Translations under genes and position numbers: made by a program
The notes under the pieces: generated by a model
What the model saw: only the letters and a program-made list of their open reading frames with translations
What the model was told of the DNA's origin: nothing
Databases searched by the model: none
NCBI GenBank assembly: GCA_016703065.1
Contig: JADJCU010000003.1
Span: forward strand, 372,001 to 436,000
DNA from: a bacterium
Lineage (GTDB): Bacteria; Electryoneota; RPQS01
Length of the DNA: 64,000 nt
Direction: 5' to 3'
Shown here: one piece after another, positions 1-8,618 of the stretch
Position numbering within the stretch: position 1 is the stretch's first letter
How the letters are laid out: each line of letters starts with the position of its first letter

Positions 1-180
1 TGTATCTTCGCCGAAGCCTTCCTGCTGCTGCTCGTGCTTGTGGCGCTTGTCACGATCCACCTGGTCGATCTCGAGTCCGAAGTCGCGCTTCTGACCTTGA
101 TGCGCCGCCTCCGACTGTTTCACGTGATCGGCAGGCGGACGGAAGAGTGTGTGGTCGTCACTGTTGATCGGCCGGAACAT
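1..180 (-). CDS. Small hydrophilic protein, partial (C-terminus cut by window edge)
   Basis: The reading frame runs open from an ATG at 180 to the window edge, giving 60 residues. A GGAGG ribosome binding site lies 5 bases before the ATG, which is why I call it although it is short and incomplete. The visible protein starts MFRPINSDDHTLF and then becomes rich in Lys, Arg, His, Gln and Glu, ending in a KRHKHEQQQ-type stretch. There is no membrane segment or recognisable domain. It follows fliA by about 30 bases on the same strand, so it is probably the next gene of the flagellar operon. I do not recognise the family and propose no function. Confidence 0.6.
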   Translation of the reverse strand, partial: MFRPINSDDHTLFRPPADHVKQSEAAHQGQKRDFGLEIDQVDRDKRHKHEQQQEGFGEDT

Positions 181-210
181 GCTTGCCTCCGTCGGTCAGT
201 GAAAGCTGGT

Positions 211-978
211 TCAGCTTTGGAGCCGCGCGCGAACGCGGGCTCGCAGTAGCAAAAGTGCTTTGGCGTGTATTTGTGAGGCGCGTGACTCGGTCAGCCCGAG
301 CACTTCGCCGATTTCCTTAAGGGTCAATTCTTCGTAGTAGTACAGGGCGACGACCAGCCGCTCCTGTTCCGGAAGGTCTCGCAGGCCGTCGACAAGAAGC
401 TCGCGCACTTCTTCGTCTTCAAGACGCTCGTCCTGACCGCGATGTGACGTGTCCGGCGTGGAATCAGAGAGCGCGGATTCGCTGCCGTCCTGGCCTTTTA
501 GTGTGTCGTCAAGCGAAAGCAGCACCGCCACATTGACCTCGTCAAGCAACGCGCGATAGTCCGCAATATCCAATTGGAGGAACTCCGCAAGTTCGGAGTC
601 TTCAGGCGCGCGGCCGAGCTTCTGCGTGAGCAGATCAATCGCCTGTTCAAGGCGGCGCGACTTCTGCCGAATCGAGCGCGGAATCCAGTCGAGCTCACGC
701 AAGCTGTCGACCATTGCGCCGCGAATGCGTGTCATTGCGAACGTCTCAAATTTGATACCCAGTGATGGATCAAAATTGTCAATGGAACCCAGTAGTCCCA
801 TTACCCCCGCCGATACGAGATCATCCAGTCTGACACTGCGAGGCAACGTCCCGAGGAGTCTCGAGGCAAGCCGGCGCACCATAGGAAGATATTCAAGAAG
901 CAGCTGTTCGCGGAGCTCCGGGCTCTGCGTGCGAACGTATGCTTCCCAACCTTTGGCTGCCGTGTTGATTGCCTTCAT
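211..978 (-). CDS. fliA: RNA polymerase sigma factor for flagellar operon (FliA/WhiG family, sigma-28)
   Basis: The 255-aa product has the usual FliA length and layout. Region 2 (about residues 28-95) includes LDDLVSAGVMGLL and FETFAMTRIRGAMVDSLRELDW, the FliA/WhiG signature. Region 3 follows (about 100-150), and region 4 (about 200-250) carries the helix-turn-helix LTLKEIGEVLGLTESRASQ. The family directs RNA polymerase to late flagellar genes such as flagellin and chemotaxis genes, and is normally held by FlgM until the hook is complete. FlgM is not in the window. The gene lies at the downstream end of the locus, 8 bases after the 85-aa ORF. The start at 978 matches the family N-terminus, but the ribosome binding site is weak. 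Confidence 0.96.
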   Translation of the reverse strand: MKAINTAAKGWEAYVRTQSPELREQLLLEYLPMVRRLASRLLGTLPRSVRLDDLVSAGVMGLLGSIDNFDPSLGIKFETFAMTRIRGAMVDSLRELDWIPRSIRQKSRRLEQAIDLLTQKLGRAPEDSELAEFLQLDIADYRALLDEVNVAVLLSLDDTLKGQDGSESALSDSTPDTSHRGQDERLEDEEVRELLVDGLRDLPEQERLVVALYYYEELTLKEIGEVLGLTESRASQIHAKALLLLRARVRARLQS

Positions 979-986
979 CTACAATG

Positions 987-1244
987 TCAGGAGCGAGACG
1001 CTCCCTGAGGTTCGTCGGTGGCAATCATGGGTTGCTGCATGATCGCCCGATGCGTGAGATACTGAAACAGCACTTCCCCTGCTTGCGAAACGACAACGAG
1101 GACGGCCCAGAGCACGGCCACGCGTGTGACGAGTTCCGGAAGCGGCCACTCCATCGCCAGGCCAAAGGCCGCGATCAAGAGCACAACGACTCTTCGAATT
1201 GCGACAAACAGATCGTGGACAGCAGATTTGGAGCGTTTGGCCAT
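987..1244 (-). CDS. Small membrane protein between flhF and fliA
   Basis: This 85-residue protein has a basic N-terminus and two hydrophobic segments, about residues 17-31 (VVVLLIAAFGLAMEW) and 40-54 (TRVAVLWAVLVVVSQ), so it probably crosses the inner membrane twice. It starts 2 bases after the flhF stop and ends 8 bases before fliA, so it is almost certainly co-translated with them. I do not recognise a family. The slot between flhF and fliA often holds flhG (a MinD-like ATPase), and this protein has none of its motifs. A role in flagellar placement or number is only a guess from position. Confidence 0.7.
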   Translation of the reverse strand: MAKRSKSAVHDLFVAIRRVVVLLIAAFGLAMEWPLPELVTRVAVLWAVLVVVSQAGEVLFQYLTHRAIMQQPMIATDEPQGASRS

Positions 1245-1246
1245 GT

Positions 1247-2449
1247 CTAAGCGTGAGCGGTAGTTTTCTTGAGCGGAACAAATCCGGCGGTTGAACGGCT
1301 CGTCTCATGAAAGACGTGCGTACGCAGCCAATCGGGACGATAGCGTTCAAGTTGTCCGACGAAGTTCTGACCGCTTGCAAGCCATGCGAGCGGTTTCTTG
1401 GTCAGGTTTGAAATGGTGACGAGAGCGCCGGGCTGTTCGGACTCGTCGAGCCGCGTCAAGCTCAGATGCGTGATGCCGACTTGCTGGAACCGGCGCGCGA
1501 CCGCGGACTGCTCCAAGGAACGCGCCGTCGCGTTCAACACAAGATGCGTTTCATCAGGCTGCAGCGCTTCGAGCATGTGAGTCAGGTCATCAAGCCGCTG
1601 CGTTTCATTCGGTGCGCATCCGGCAGTATCAATCATGATCAGATGACAGCCGGCGAGCTTGGCTAGCGCTGTGGACACGTCTTTCGGTGAGTAGACAATT
1701 TCAAGCGGCAAGCCTGAAACGCGCGCGAAAGTACGGATCTGCTCGATCGCCGCCAGACGGTGCGTATCCAGCGAAATCAATCCAATCTTCTGTTTGGAAT
1801 ATCCCTTGGGATCGGTCGCGAGCTTCTGCAGCGTTGAAGTCTTTCCCGCTCCGGGTGACCCGACAAAGGCAATCTTGTAAGGCTTTCCTGAACGGGCAAC
1901 AGGCCGATTGACGGCAGGCGGCGCAATCTTAGCGAATTTGCCGATGACAAACTGGGTAATCTGTTCCGGCGAGTTCAACTCGTTCGGGCCGAGCTGTACC
2001 AGAGCTTCGGCGGTCAAATCGGTCGCAAGCTCCTGCTCAATGCCCGCCTCTGCCATCTGCGTCAGCGATTTGCTCAATTGTTCAGGCATCGCTGGCAAAT
2101 TGTTGTACTTGAAATGCTTGGCTATCCCGCCAAGCTGGTCGCGCAGAGCAGCAACTTCTGATCGAAGGAGCGACATTTCGTAATTCTGACCGGGGGAACG
2201 ACGTTCCGTATTTTCGTCACGTAACTTCACACTAAGTTCGTTGGCAAATTCGGTGCCACTTGCAAGGTCAGCTTTAACTTCGGTGGAAAGCGCTGCGGTG
2301 ACTTCATAGATTTCGCGGCTGCCGAGACCAAAAGCGCTCTGCGTAGCTCGCTTCTCGCTCTTCAAAATGACGGCGCCGTCTCCGAGATCGGCCTTGACTT
2401 TGGCGAGTGCTTCCGCGAAACTGCGAGCTGTGAATGTGCGTGTCTGCAT
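1247..2449 (-). CDS. flhF: Flagellar biosynthesis GTPase FlhF
   Basis: The 400-aa protein has the FlhF B-N-G layout. A basic N-terminal domain comprises about residues 1-110, an SRP-type N domain about 110-190, and a GTPase domain 191-400. Visible G motifs are the P-loop GSPGAGKTS (197-205), SLDTHR, the G3 motif DTAG and a TRLDES motif in the G4 position. The family belongs to the SRP GTPases (with Ffh and FtsY) and sets where and how many flagella form, recruiting early parts such as FliF to the pole. It starts 6 bases after the flhA stop. Its usual partner FlhG is not adjacent. Confidence 0.96.
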   Translation of the reverse strand: MQTRTFTARSFAEALAKVKADLGDGAVILKSEKRATQSAFGLGSREIYEVTAALSTEVKADLASGTEFANELSVKLRDENTERRSPGQNYEMSLLRSEVAALRDQLGGIAKHFKYNNLPAMPEQLSKSLTQMAEAGIEQELATDLTAEALVQLGPNELNSPEQITQFVIGKFAKIAPPAVNRPVARSGKPYKIAFVGSPGAGKTSTLQKLATDPKGYSKQKIGLISLDTHRLAAIEQIRTFARVSGLPLEIVYSPKDVSTALAKLAGCHLIMIDTAGCAPNETQRLDDLTHMLEALQPDETHLVLNATARSLEQSAVARRFQQVGITHLSLTRLDESEQPGALVTISNLTKKPLAWLASGQNFVGQLERYRPDWLRTHVFHETSRSTAGFVPLKKTTAHA

Positions 2450-2455
2450 GGTCGT

Positions 2456-4546
2456 TTACCCTTCAATCTTGACGGTGCCCATCGGCTGAATCCGCGTTGT
2501 GGGCGGCAATTCTGCGGTCGACAACACGATCATATTGGGAATGTCAACTTCAAGTAACTTCTTAAAGAAATTTCGAGTGCCGGGCGCGGTGATCACAATT
2601 GGCTGGTAGCCGCGATTTAGCATCCCTTGCGCGAGTTGCTTCAGTGTTCCCGCTACTCGGTTGGTAACTGCGGATGGCAGGGCGAAGTCTACGCCCTCTT
2701 TCGCTGCGGCTCGCAGTCCATCGGCCACCATTTGCTCAAGCTTTGGCTCAATTGAGATTGCGGACAAACTACCCGGCTCGTCTTCGTACTTCTCAGCAAT
2801 GGACTTGGACAGCGCAGCCCGCACAGCCTCGGTTAGATACTCGGGATCCTTCGTCATCGGCGCATAGTCAGCCAACGTCTCAAGAATGGTGCCCATGTCG
2901 CGAATCGGCAGGCCTTCACGTAACAGATTCTGCAACACCTTCTGCACCTGGCCAATGCCAAGCTGCGCCGGTATCAACTCTTCAACAACCGCCTTGTGCG
3001 TGCGCTTCACGGCTTCGAGCAGCTCCTGCACTAATTCGCGCGTCATTAGGCGATAGCCCTCGCGCTTGAGCAGTTCAGACAGATGTGTCGACACAACAGC
3101 GGCGGGCTCCACAACGGTATAACCGCGTGACTGCGCGAGCTCCTTCTGCTCACGGCTGATCCATATCGCGGGCAAACCAAAACTCGGATCCTTCGTCGGG
3201 ATTCCCTCAACGCGCATCGTACTGTCGCCGCTCGCCAGTGCCATCAGCATGCCCGTGCGTACTTCGCCGCGTCCCGCTTCATTTCCGCGAATGCGAATGA
3301 CGTAGAGATTCGGCGCGAGCTGCGTATTGTCGCGAATACGCACCGGTGGAATGACGAATCCCGAGTCCGCCGCAGTCTGCTTACGCAGGACCGTGATGCG
3401 ATCAAGCAAATCTCCGCCCGGGCCTCCTTCGACAAGCGGAATCAATCCGTAGCCGATTTGGATCTCGAGCGGATCTACAAGGACGTAATCTTCAAGTCTG
3501 TCCTGCGGCTTTGGCCCGGACGGCTTCGCGGCTTGTGGCGCCTTCTCATCTTCTTCGCGCTTCTTCTGGCTAACTTTCGCCAGCGCAAAGAGCGACGCGG
3601 CCAATACCAGGAATGGCACAGTCGGCAGACCGGGTGTAAACGCGAAGAGCGTCAAGACGCCAGCGGAGATGTATATCGCGCGCGGATAACCAAGTAACTG
3701 GCTCGTGATGTCCGCGCCCAGATTTCCTTGCGATGCCGCTCGCGCGACGATGATGCCGCTTGCGACTGAAATCAACAGCGCTGGAATCTGAGCGACCAAA
3801 CCGTCACCGACCGTTAAGATCGTGAAGGTGGCGGCCGCCTCTTGCCAGTCCATGCCCATTTGCACCATGCCGACCGCAAAGCCGCCTATGATATTGATGG
3901 CGACGATCATCAGACCGGCAACTGCGTCTCCGCGAACGAATTTCGACGCACCGTCCATCGCGCCGTAAAAGTCCGCCTCCCGCGAGATCTTCTCGCGACG
4001 TTTACGAGCTTCGGCTTCATCAATCATACCCTGATTCAGATCGGCGTCAATTGCCATCTGCTTGCCGGGCATCGCGTCCAACGTGAAACGCGCTGCGACT
4101 TCGGCAATACGGCCCGAGCCTTTCGTGATCACAATCAGGTTGATGATCACCAACACGCTGAAGATAACGAGTCCAACAAAGTAGTTACCCTTGACAACGA
4201 AATTGCCGAATGCGGAGATAATGGAGCCTGCCTCGCCTTCTCCCAGAATCAGCCGCGTGCTCGCCACATTGAGTGCAAGCCTAAACAGCGTAACAACCAG
4301 TAGCAATCCGGGGAATACCGAGAACTTAAGCGGTTCCTCGACATACAGCGCGGTTAGCAGAATAGCCAGCGAAACGGCGATTGAGCACGCGAGGGCAATG
4401 TCGAGCAGGAATGGCGGAATCGGAATGATCATGACGACCACAATCGCGACCAGCACGAGCGCCATAAAGATGTCACTCTGCTTAAGCAGATCACCGAATC
4501 CGCCGCTTTTAGCTGGCGCTGCCTTGGCTGTGGCTGATGTGCTCAT
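2456..4546 (-). CDS. flhA: Flagellar type III export gate protein FlhA
   Basis: The 696 residues match normal FlhA length. About eight transmembrane helices occupy residues 25-330, including the conserved FHIPEP region around GLLLVVTLFRLALNVASTRL and the segment GDAVAGLMIVAINIIGG. A soluble cytoplasmic domain follows from about 345 to the end, which in the family docks chaperone-substrate complexes and forms the nonameric ring below the gate. It couples proton flow to export of rod, hook and filament subunits. It starts 6 bases after flhB. No frame problems are seen. Confidence 0.97.
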   Translation of the reverse strand: MSTSATAKAAPAKSGGFGDLLKQSDIFMALVLVAIVVVMIIPIPPFLLDIALACSIAVSLAILLTALYVEEPLKFSVFPGLLLVVTLFRLALNVASTRLILGEGEAGSIISAFGNFVVKGNYFVGLVIFSVLVIINLIVITKGSGRIAEVAARFTLDAMPGKQMAIDADLNQGMIDEAEARKRREKISREADFYGAMDGASKFVRGDAVAGLMIVAINIIGGFAVGMVQMGMDWQEAAATFTILTVGDGLVAQIPALLISVASGIIVARAASQGNLGADITSQLLGYPRAIYISAGVLTLFAFTPGLPTVPFLVLAASLFALAKVSQKKREEDEKAPQAAKPSGPKPQDRLEDYVLVDPLEIQIGYGLIPLVEGGPGGDLLDRITVLRKQTAADSGFVIPPVRIRDNTQLAPNLYVIRIRGNEAGRGEVRTGMLMALASGDSTMRVEGIPTKDPSFGLPAIWISREQKELAQSRGYTVVEPAAVVSTHLSELLKREGYRLMTRELVQELLEAVKRTHKAVVEELIPAQLGIGQVQKVLQNLLREGLPIRDMGTILETLADYAPMTKDPEYLTEAVRAALSKSIAEKYEDEPGSLSAISIEPKLEQMVADGLRAAAKEGVDFALPSAVTNRVAGTLKQLAQGMLNRGYQPIVITAPGTRNFFKKLLEVDIPNMIVLSTAELPPTTRIQPMGTVKIEG

Positions 4547-4552
4547 AGTCTA

Positions 4553-5623
4553 TCAGGCTACTCCGATGAACTTGTTCTTGATTCGATACACGTATGCGAG
4601 CACTTCGGCCACCGCCTTGTATAGCTCAACCGGTATTTCCATTCCAATATCAACCGACTTGAAAAGTGCGCGGGCGAGCGGCTTGTTTTCCACAATCGGC
4701 ACACCGTTCTCAGCCGCGATCTCTTTGATGTGCTCTGCAACCTTACGCGCACCTTTTGCAACAACTATCGGCGCGGAATGCTCGCCACGATCATATTTGA
4801 TGGCAACCGCTATGTGCGTCGGGTTTGTAATGATCACGTCCGCTTGTGGGACGTTCTTCATCATTCGCTTCAGCGTCGAACGAATCATCAATTCGCGAAT
4901 CTTGCCTTTGATCTTCGGATCACCTTCCTGCTGCTTCGCCTCATCCTTGACTTCGTCCTTCGTCATCATGATCGATTTCTCATGATCAAATCGCTGGTAG
5001 AAGAAGTCCAATAGGCCGATAACCAACAGCGCAAACGCCGCGGATCGAAATATATCGTCCAGCAATCGTCCCATTTCAGGGATTACGCGCTCATGCGGCA
5101 GGTAAAAGAGCCATGGCGTTTCGAGCGAAGCCGAAACCAGCGCGAAGTACAGCACCAACCCAACGACTAAGAGCTTGAGCAGGCTCTTCGCAAGCTCAAC
5201 CAGCGCTCGGACCGATACAAACCTGCTGAATCCCGAAATTGGATTTAGTCGCGACCACTGCGGTTCCGCGGCTTTCCACGAGACCTTGAACCCTACTTGT
5301 GTGACGTTAACCAGAAAACCAATGAGCATTAGCGTCAGCAGAAAGGGCATGATCACTTTGCCCGTTTCGAGTACTTGGAACGTCATTAAGTCACGCGCGC
5401 CGTTCGCGCTAAGATCGGCCTGTCCAGCAGCGAGAAGGAGTCGCTTAAGAATCCCGCCAAGTCCCTGAACAATCTGGCCCCCGAAACATGTCAACGTCAT
5501 TGCCGCTCCAAGCAGCAACACTGCCGAGTTGAGATCCTGTGACCGCGCAACGGAACCCTTCTCGCGCGCCTGTTGGCGGCGCCTTGGAGTCGGCTTCTCT
5601 GTTCTTGCGTCGCGATCGAACAT
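4553..5623 (-). CDS. flhB: Flagellar export switch protein FlhB
   Basis: The 356-aa protein has the typical basic N-terminus (RTEKPTPRRRQQAREKG), four membrane segments between residues 30 and 215, and a cytoplasmic tail. The tail carries NPTH at 267-270, the family's self-cleavage site between Asn and Pro, so autocleavage should occur. Cleaved FlhB, together with the ruler FliK, changes export from hook to filament substrates. The gene lies 5 bases after fliR and 6 before flhA. Confidence 0.97.
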   Translation of the reverse strand: MFDRDARTEKPTPRRRQQAREKGSVARSQDLNSAVLLLGAAMTLTCFGGQIVQGLGGILKRLLLAAGQADLSANGARDLMTFQVLETGKVIMPFLLTLMLIGFLVNVTQVGFKVSWKAAEPQWSRLNPISGFSRFVSVRALVELAKSLLKLLVVGLVLYFALVSASLETPWLFYLPHERVIPEMGRLLDDIFRSAAFALLVIGLLDFFYQRFDHEKSIMMTKDEVKDEAKQQEGDPKIKGKIRELMIRSTLKRMMKNVPQADVIITNPTHIAVAIKYDRGEHSAPIVVAKGARKVAEHIKEIAAENGVPIVENKPLARALFKSVDIGMEIPVELYKAVAEVLAYVYRIKNKFIGVA

Positions 5624-5628
5624 CTCAG

Positions 5629-6408
5629 TTATCCTGCCAGCAGTTTGATAAACATCGGCAGTTCACGAGCGCTCTCTGCATATTGCTCAGAAAAGATCGC
5701 CGCCACAGTGCTCGTCGTCAGAGCGGTGAACATGAGGGTGATACCGACTTTCAGCGGGAATCCAAGCACGAAGACGTTCATGGTCGGCGCAACTCGCGTC
5801 AGAATACCTAAGGCAACATCCGTTAGAAATAGCGTCACCATCATTGGCGCGGCCAATTGTATGCCGCGCGCCAGCATCTCCCCGGCCTGAATAATCGACC
5901 ACTCCGCGAGCTTTCCATCCAGCGATAAGCCGCCGATACCGACGGTGTCAAAACTTGCGCGCAACGCTGACAGCATCATCAGATGACCATCAAGAGATAG
6001 AAAGACCAAAATCGCGAGCATCTCATATATCTGCGTTAACACGTCACTCTGTTGTTCGCTGTTCGGATCAATCGTGGAAACAATTGACAGGCCGGATTGA
6101 AGGCCAATGATCCGACCACACACTTCAACCGAATAGAAGATGAACTGCCCGGCGAAACCCATGAGCAGACCGCACACCGTTTCTGCCATTCCAAGACGCG
6201 CATAGTCCCAAATAGTGCCTGAAATCGGAACGGTCGGCTGCGGAAGCGCTGGCGTAATGAGCAGGGCCATCGCAATGGCAAGACATGCCTTCACGGTTGC
6301 AGGAACGGACCGATGCCTGAACACGGGCAGCACAGCAAGCGCGGCGCTGATGCGAATGAACACGAGCATGAAATGCTCGATCGAAGCGATATCAAATGGA
6401 AGTGTCAT
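5629..6408 (-). CDS. fliR: Flagellar export gate protein FliR
   Basis: The 259 residues are almost entirely hydrophobic, with about six membrane segments and the FliR-type stretch FRHRSVPATVKACLAIAMALL near residue 30. FliR combines with FliP and FliQ into the helical core of the export gate and is followed by FlhB. Its ATG at 6408 overlaps the stop of the upstream HDOD gene by 4 bases (ATGA), so translation is probably coupled to that gene rather than directly to fliQ, which is unusual. Confidence 0.95.
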   Translation of the reverse strand: MTLPFDIASIEHFMLVFIRISAALAVLPVFRHRSVPATVKACLAIAMALLITPALPQPTVPISGTIWDYARLGMAETVCGLLMGFAGQFIFYSVEVCGRIIGLQSGLSIVSTIDPNSEQQSDVLTQIYEMLAILVFLSLDGHLMMLSALRASFDTVGIGGLSLDGKLAEWSIIQAGEMLARGIQLAAPMMVTLFLTDVALGILTRVAPTMNVFVLGFPLKVGITLMFTALTTSTVAAIFSEQYAESARELPMFIKLLAG

Positions 6409-7268
6409 TTATCGCTTATGCCGGACAGAGTCTCGATATGCCGAATGAGTTCGTCACCGCGCTCACTGCAAAAGGCCGCGAGGAATCCGTCCTCGAGCGG
6501 CAGCACATCCTGAAAGGCATCCCCAAGGACCGGCGTCATCCCGCCGCCGTCTCCCTGTTTGAGTGATCTGGCTACGTTGTCCGCATACCCGATCAGCGCG
6601 GCAAGCTTGGCATGCCTGGAGCTCGCGTCGGGCGCATGATGTCCGCTAATTGCCTCTTGCAGCACTTCGGGCAAAGACCAATGCTTCGCGAGAAAGAATC
6701 CTATCTGGGAATGGTCTGCCTCGAAGACGGCTCGCTCGGCCTCAACCATCGCAACTCCGCTTGCGTCCATACACTCAATGATGCGTTCAAAGTCCTCATG
6801 AAAATGGCGGTCGATCACGATCTTACCGACGTCATGAATCAAACCGGCGGTGAATGCAATCTCAGGATCACATGCTCGCGTACTCTTCGCCAACTCGCGC
6901 GCCGCTATTGCTGTGGCCAGCGAGTGAATCCACAGGTCACTTCGCGAGAACGAACCGATACGGCCTTCCTGTCGAAACAGATCCACCGCGCAAGTCGATA
7001 ACACAAGGTTGCGCAGATTTGAGACTCCAAGAAAGACCAACGCCTGATGAATGCTCACGACCGTTCCACGAATTCCAAAGTACGGCGAGTTCACAAGCTT
7101 CAGCAGCCGGGTTGCGATACTCGGATCGCGTTCTACGGCATCGGCCAGTGCCTTGGGCGATACTTCGGGATCCGATGACAGCTCGATGACACGGGTTGCG
7201 GCATCAGGCAATGTCGGCAGGTTCTTTAGTCCGCTCAGAACATCAAATATCTCGTCGCGCGACCTCAT
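6405..7268 (-). CDS. HDOD domain protein inserted between fliQ and fliR
   Basis: The 287-aa soluble protein is a single HDOD domain from about residue 10 to 215 (LKNLPTLPDAATRVIEL, LLKLVNSPYFG, HQALVFLGVSNLRNLVL) with a tail to 287. It keeps an HDVGK motif at 145-149, with another His at 115. HDOD proteins are related to HD phosphohydrolases but often act in signalling, and several affect motility or c-di-GMP responses. The gene overlaps both neighbours by 4 bases (fliQ stop at 7265-7267, fliR start at 6408), so it is an integral part of the export-gate operon. It lacks a GYP loop, so I do not call it a c-di-GMP phosphodiesterase. Confidence 0.9.
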   Translation of the reverse strand: MRSRDEIFDVLSGLKNLPTLPDAATRVIELSSDPEVSPKALADAVERDPSIATRLLKLVNSPYFGIRGTVVSIHQALVFLGVSNLRNLVLSTCAVDLFRQEGRIGSFSRSDLWIHSLATAIAARELAKSTRACDPEIAFTAGLIHDVGKIVIDRHFHEDFERIIECMDASGVAMVEAERAVFEADHSQIGFFLAKHWSLPEVLQEAISGHHAPDASSRHAKLAALIGYADNVARSLKQGDGGGMTPVLGDAFQDVLPLEDGFLAAFCSERGDELIRHIETLSGISDK

Positions 7269-7534
7269 CTCGCAATAGTCGGAATCAGTTCAAAAATGTA
7301 ATGCATGAAATCAACCAGCTTGGCCGCCATCCATTGCATGAATACAAGAAGCGCGAGCGCCGTCACAACAATCTTTGGCACGAAGGCCAACGTCATCTCA
7401 TTAATCTGGGTGACCGCTTGAAAGATCGACACAGCCACGCCTACGATCATTCCCGCTAGCAGCATAGGAGCGCTCACGATCAAGGCGGTGGTGAGCGCAT
7501 GGCTCGTCAGGTAAGCGGCAAGTTCCTGCGTCAT
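7265..7534 (-). CDS. fliQ: Flagellar export gate protein FliQ
   Basis: The 89-residue protein has two transmembrane helices (about 15-38 and 50-72) and the FliQ core AVTQINEMTLAFVPKIV between them. FliQ wraps around the FliP-FliR core of the type III export gate. It starts 9 bases after the fliP stop, and its TGA overlaps the ATG of the HDOD gene. Confidence 0.96.
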   Translation of the reverse strand: MTQELAAYLTSHALTTALIVSAPMLLAGMIVGVAVSIFQAVTQINEMTLAFVPKIVVTALALLVFMQWMAAKLVDFMHYIFELIPTIAR

Positions 7535-7543
7535 GTGAAATCC

Positions 7544-8281
7544 TTAGTGAAAACTGCGGACAAGTGACTGGACCATTAAGTACCATCCGTCTACCATTAC
7601 GAACAGCAGAATCTTGAACGGCAAACTAACTGTAACCGGCGGCAGCATCATCATGCCCATTGCAAGCAGCACGGATGAAACGACCATGTCAATAATCAGG
7701 AACGGCAGGTAGATGACAAATCCGATTTGAAACGCGATTCGCAGTTCACTTACAACGTATGCCGGGAGCAGCACTGCTAATCCGATTTCGGATGCATTTG
7801 CCGGAGCAGTCGAGTCATTTGCCATCTGCGCGAACAATGCCAAGTCCTTTTCGCGCACTTGCCGAAGCATGAAGTCCTTGAACGGTGTAACGGCATTTTG
7901 CCAAGCCTCTTTCTGCTCGATCTGGCCTTTTAGATATGGCTGCAGCGCTGTAGTGTTAGCTTGGTTGATAGCCGGACTCATAATGTAGAACGTGAGAATC
8001 AGGGCCAGTCCAACCATGAGTTGAGCAGGCGGCACTTGTGCGGCGCCCATGGCCTGTCGCAAGAAGTGAAACACGATGATGATACGCGTGAAGCTGGTCA
8101 TCATCAGGACGAGCGCCGGAGCAAGCGCAAGGACCGTCATCAGGCCGACGATCTGTAAGGTCGTCACGGTCTTGGCGGGATCGGGATTGCTGTCGAACTG
8201 TAACGACACGGTCGGCAGCGCTTGCGCGAACAGCGCTGGTGCCCATACGATGAATGCCGCAATCAGGAGCGATTTCTTCAC
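7544..8281 (-). CDS. fliP: Flagellar export gate protein FliP
   Basis: I choose the GTG at 8281, giving 245 residues. It overlaps the fliO stop (GTGA) and has AAGGA 7 bases upstream, whereas an upstream ATG at 8356 would add 25 residues unlike FliP. The N-terminus is a signal peptide (KKSLLIAAFIVWAPALFAQ), as in other FliP proteins. The mature part has the FliP signatures MMTSFTRIIIVFHFLRQAMG and LPAYVVSELRIAFQIGFVIY. Five FliP copies form the centre of the export gate. Confidence 0.95.
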   Translation of the reverse strand: MKKSLLIAAFIVWAPALFAQALPTVSLQFDSNPDPAKTVTTLQIVGLMTVLALAPALVLMMTSFTRIIIVFHFLRQAMGAAQVPPAQLMVGLALILTFYIMSPAINQANTTALQPYLKGQIEQKEAWQNAVTPFKDFMLRQVREKDLALFAQMANDSTAPANASEIGLAVLLPAYVVSELRIAFQIGFVIYLPFLIIDMVVSSVLLAMGMMMLPPVTVSLPFKILLFVMVDGWYLMVQSLVRSFH

Positions 8282-8616
8282 GACTTGTTCCTTCGCAGCA
8301 CATCGGCAAAGCTCACTGACGGCTTGATGCTCAGAGCATTCTTCACCATCGAACAATCTTCCTCGCCCTCGATCTCCATAAGTGTGCTCAAAGATTTGTC
8401 GGTCGCGCCGATGAGCAGCAGTTTGCGCCCGACTTCAAACACGTGAATCTGTCGGCCCGGACCGAGCGCGCGGGTCCCAAGCAGGCGCCATCCATCCTGC
8501 TCGCGGACACCGATCTGCCCGGCAGGCATGTACTTCTTGTACGCCCACGCGAGGACGAAGATTAGCCCGAGTACAAAGGCCAGTGACGCAAACGTCTTGA
8601 CGAGATCAATGCTCAT
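8278..8616 (-). CDS. fliO: Flagellar biosynthetic protein FliO
   Basis: The 112-aa protein has one N-terminal membrane segment (about residues 8-26) and a short cytoplasmic domain with the FliO pattern LGPGRQIHVFEVGRKLLLIG followed by TDKSLSTL. FliO helps FliP assemble into the gate. It starts 2 bases after the fliY/fliN stop, and its TGA overlaps the fliP GTG start. The position fliN-fliO-fliP supports the call. Confidence 0.92.
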   Translation of the reverse strand: MSIDLVKTFASLAFVLGLIFVLAWAYKKYMPAGQIGVREQDGWRLLGTRALGPGRQIHVFEVGRKLLLIGATDKSLSTLMEIEGEEDCSMVKNALSIKPSVSFADVLRRNKS

Positions 8617-8618
8617 GA

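Noticed and set aside
4191..4985. 264-codon plus-strand frame opposite flhA and flhB
   Set aside because: It is a Ser/Thr-rich shadow of the two export genes and crosses their boundary.
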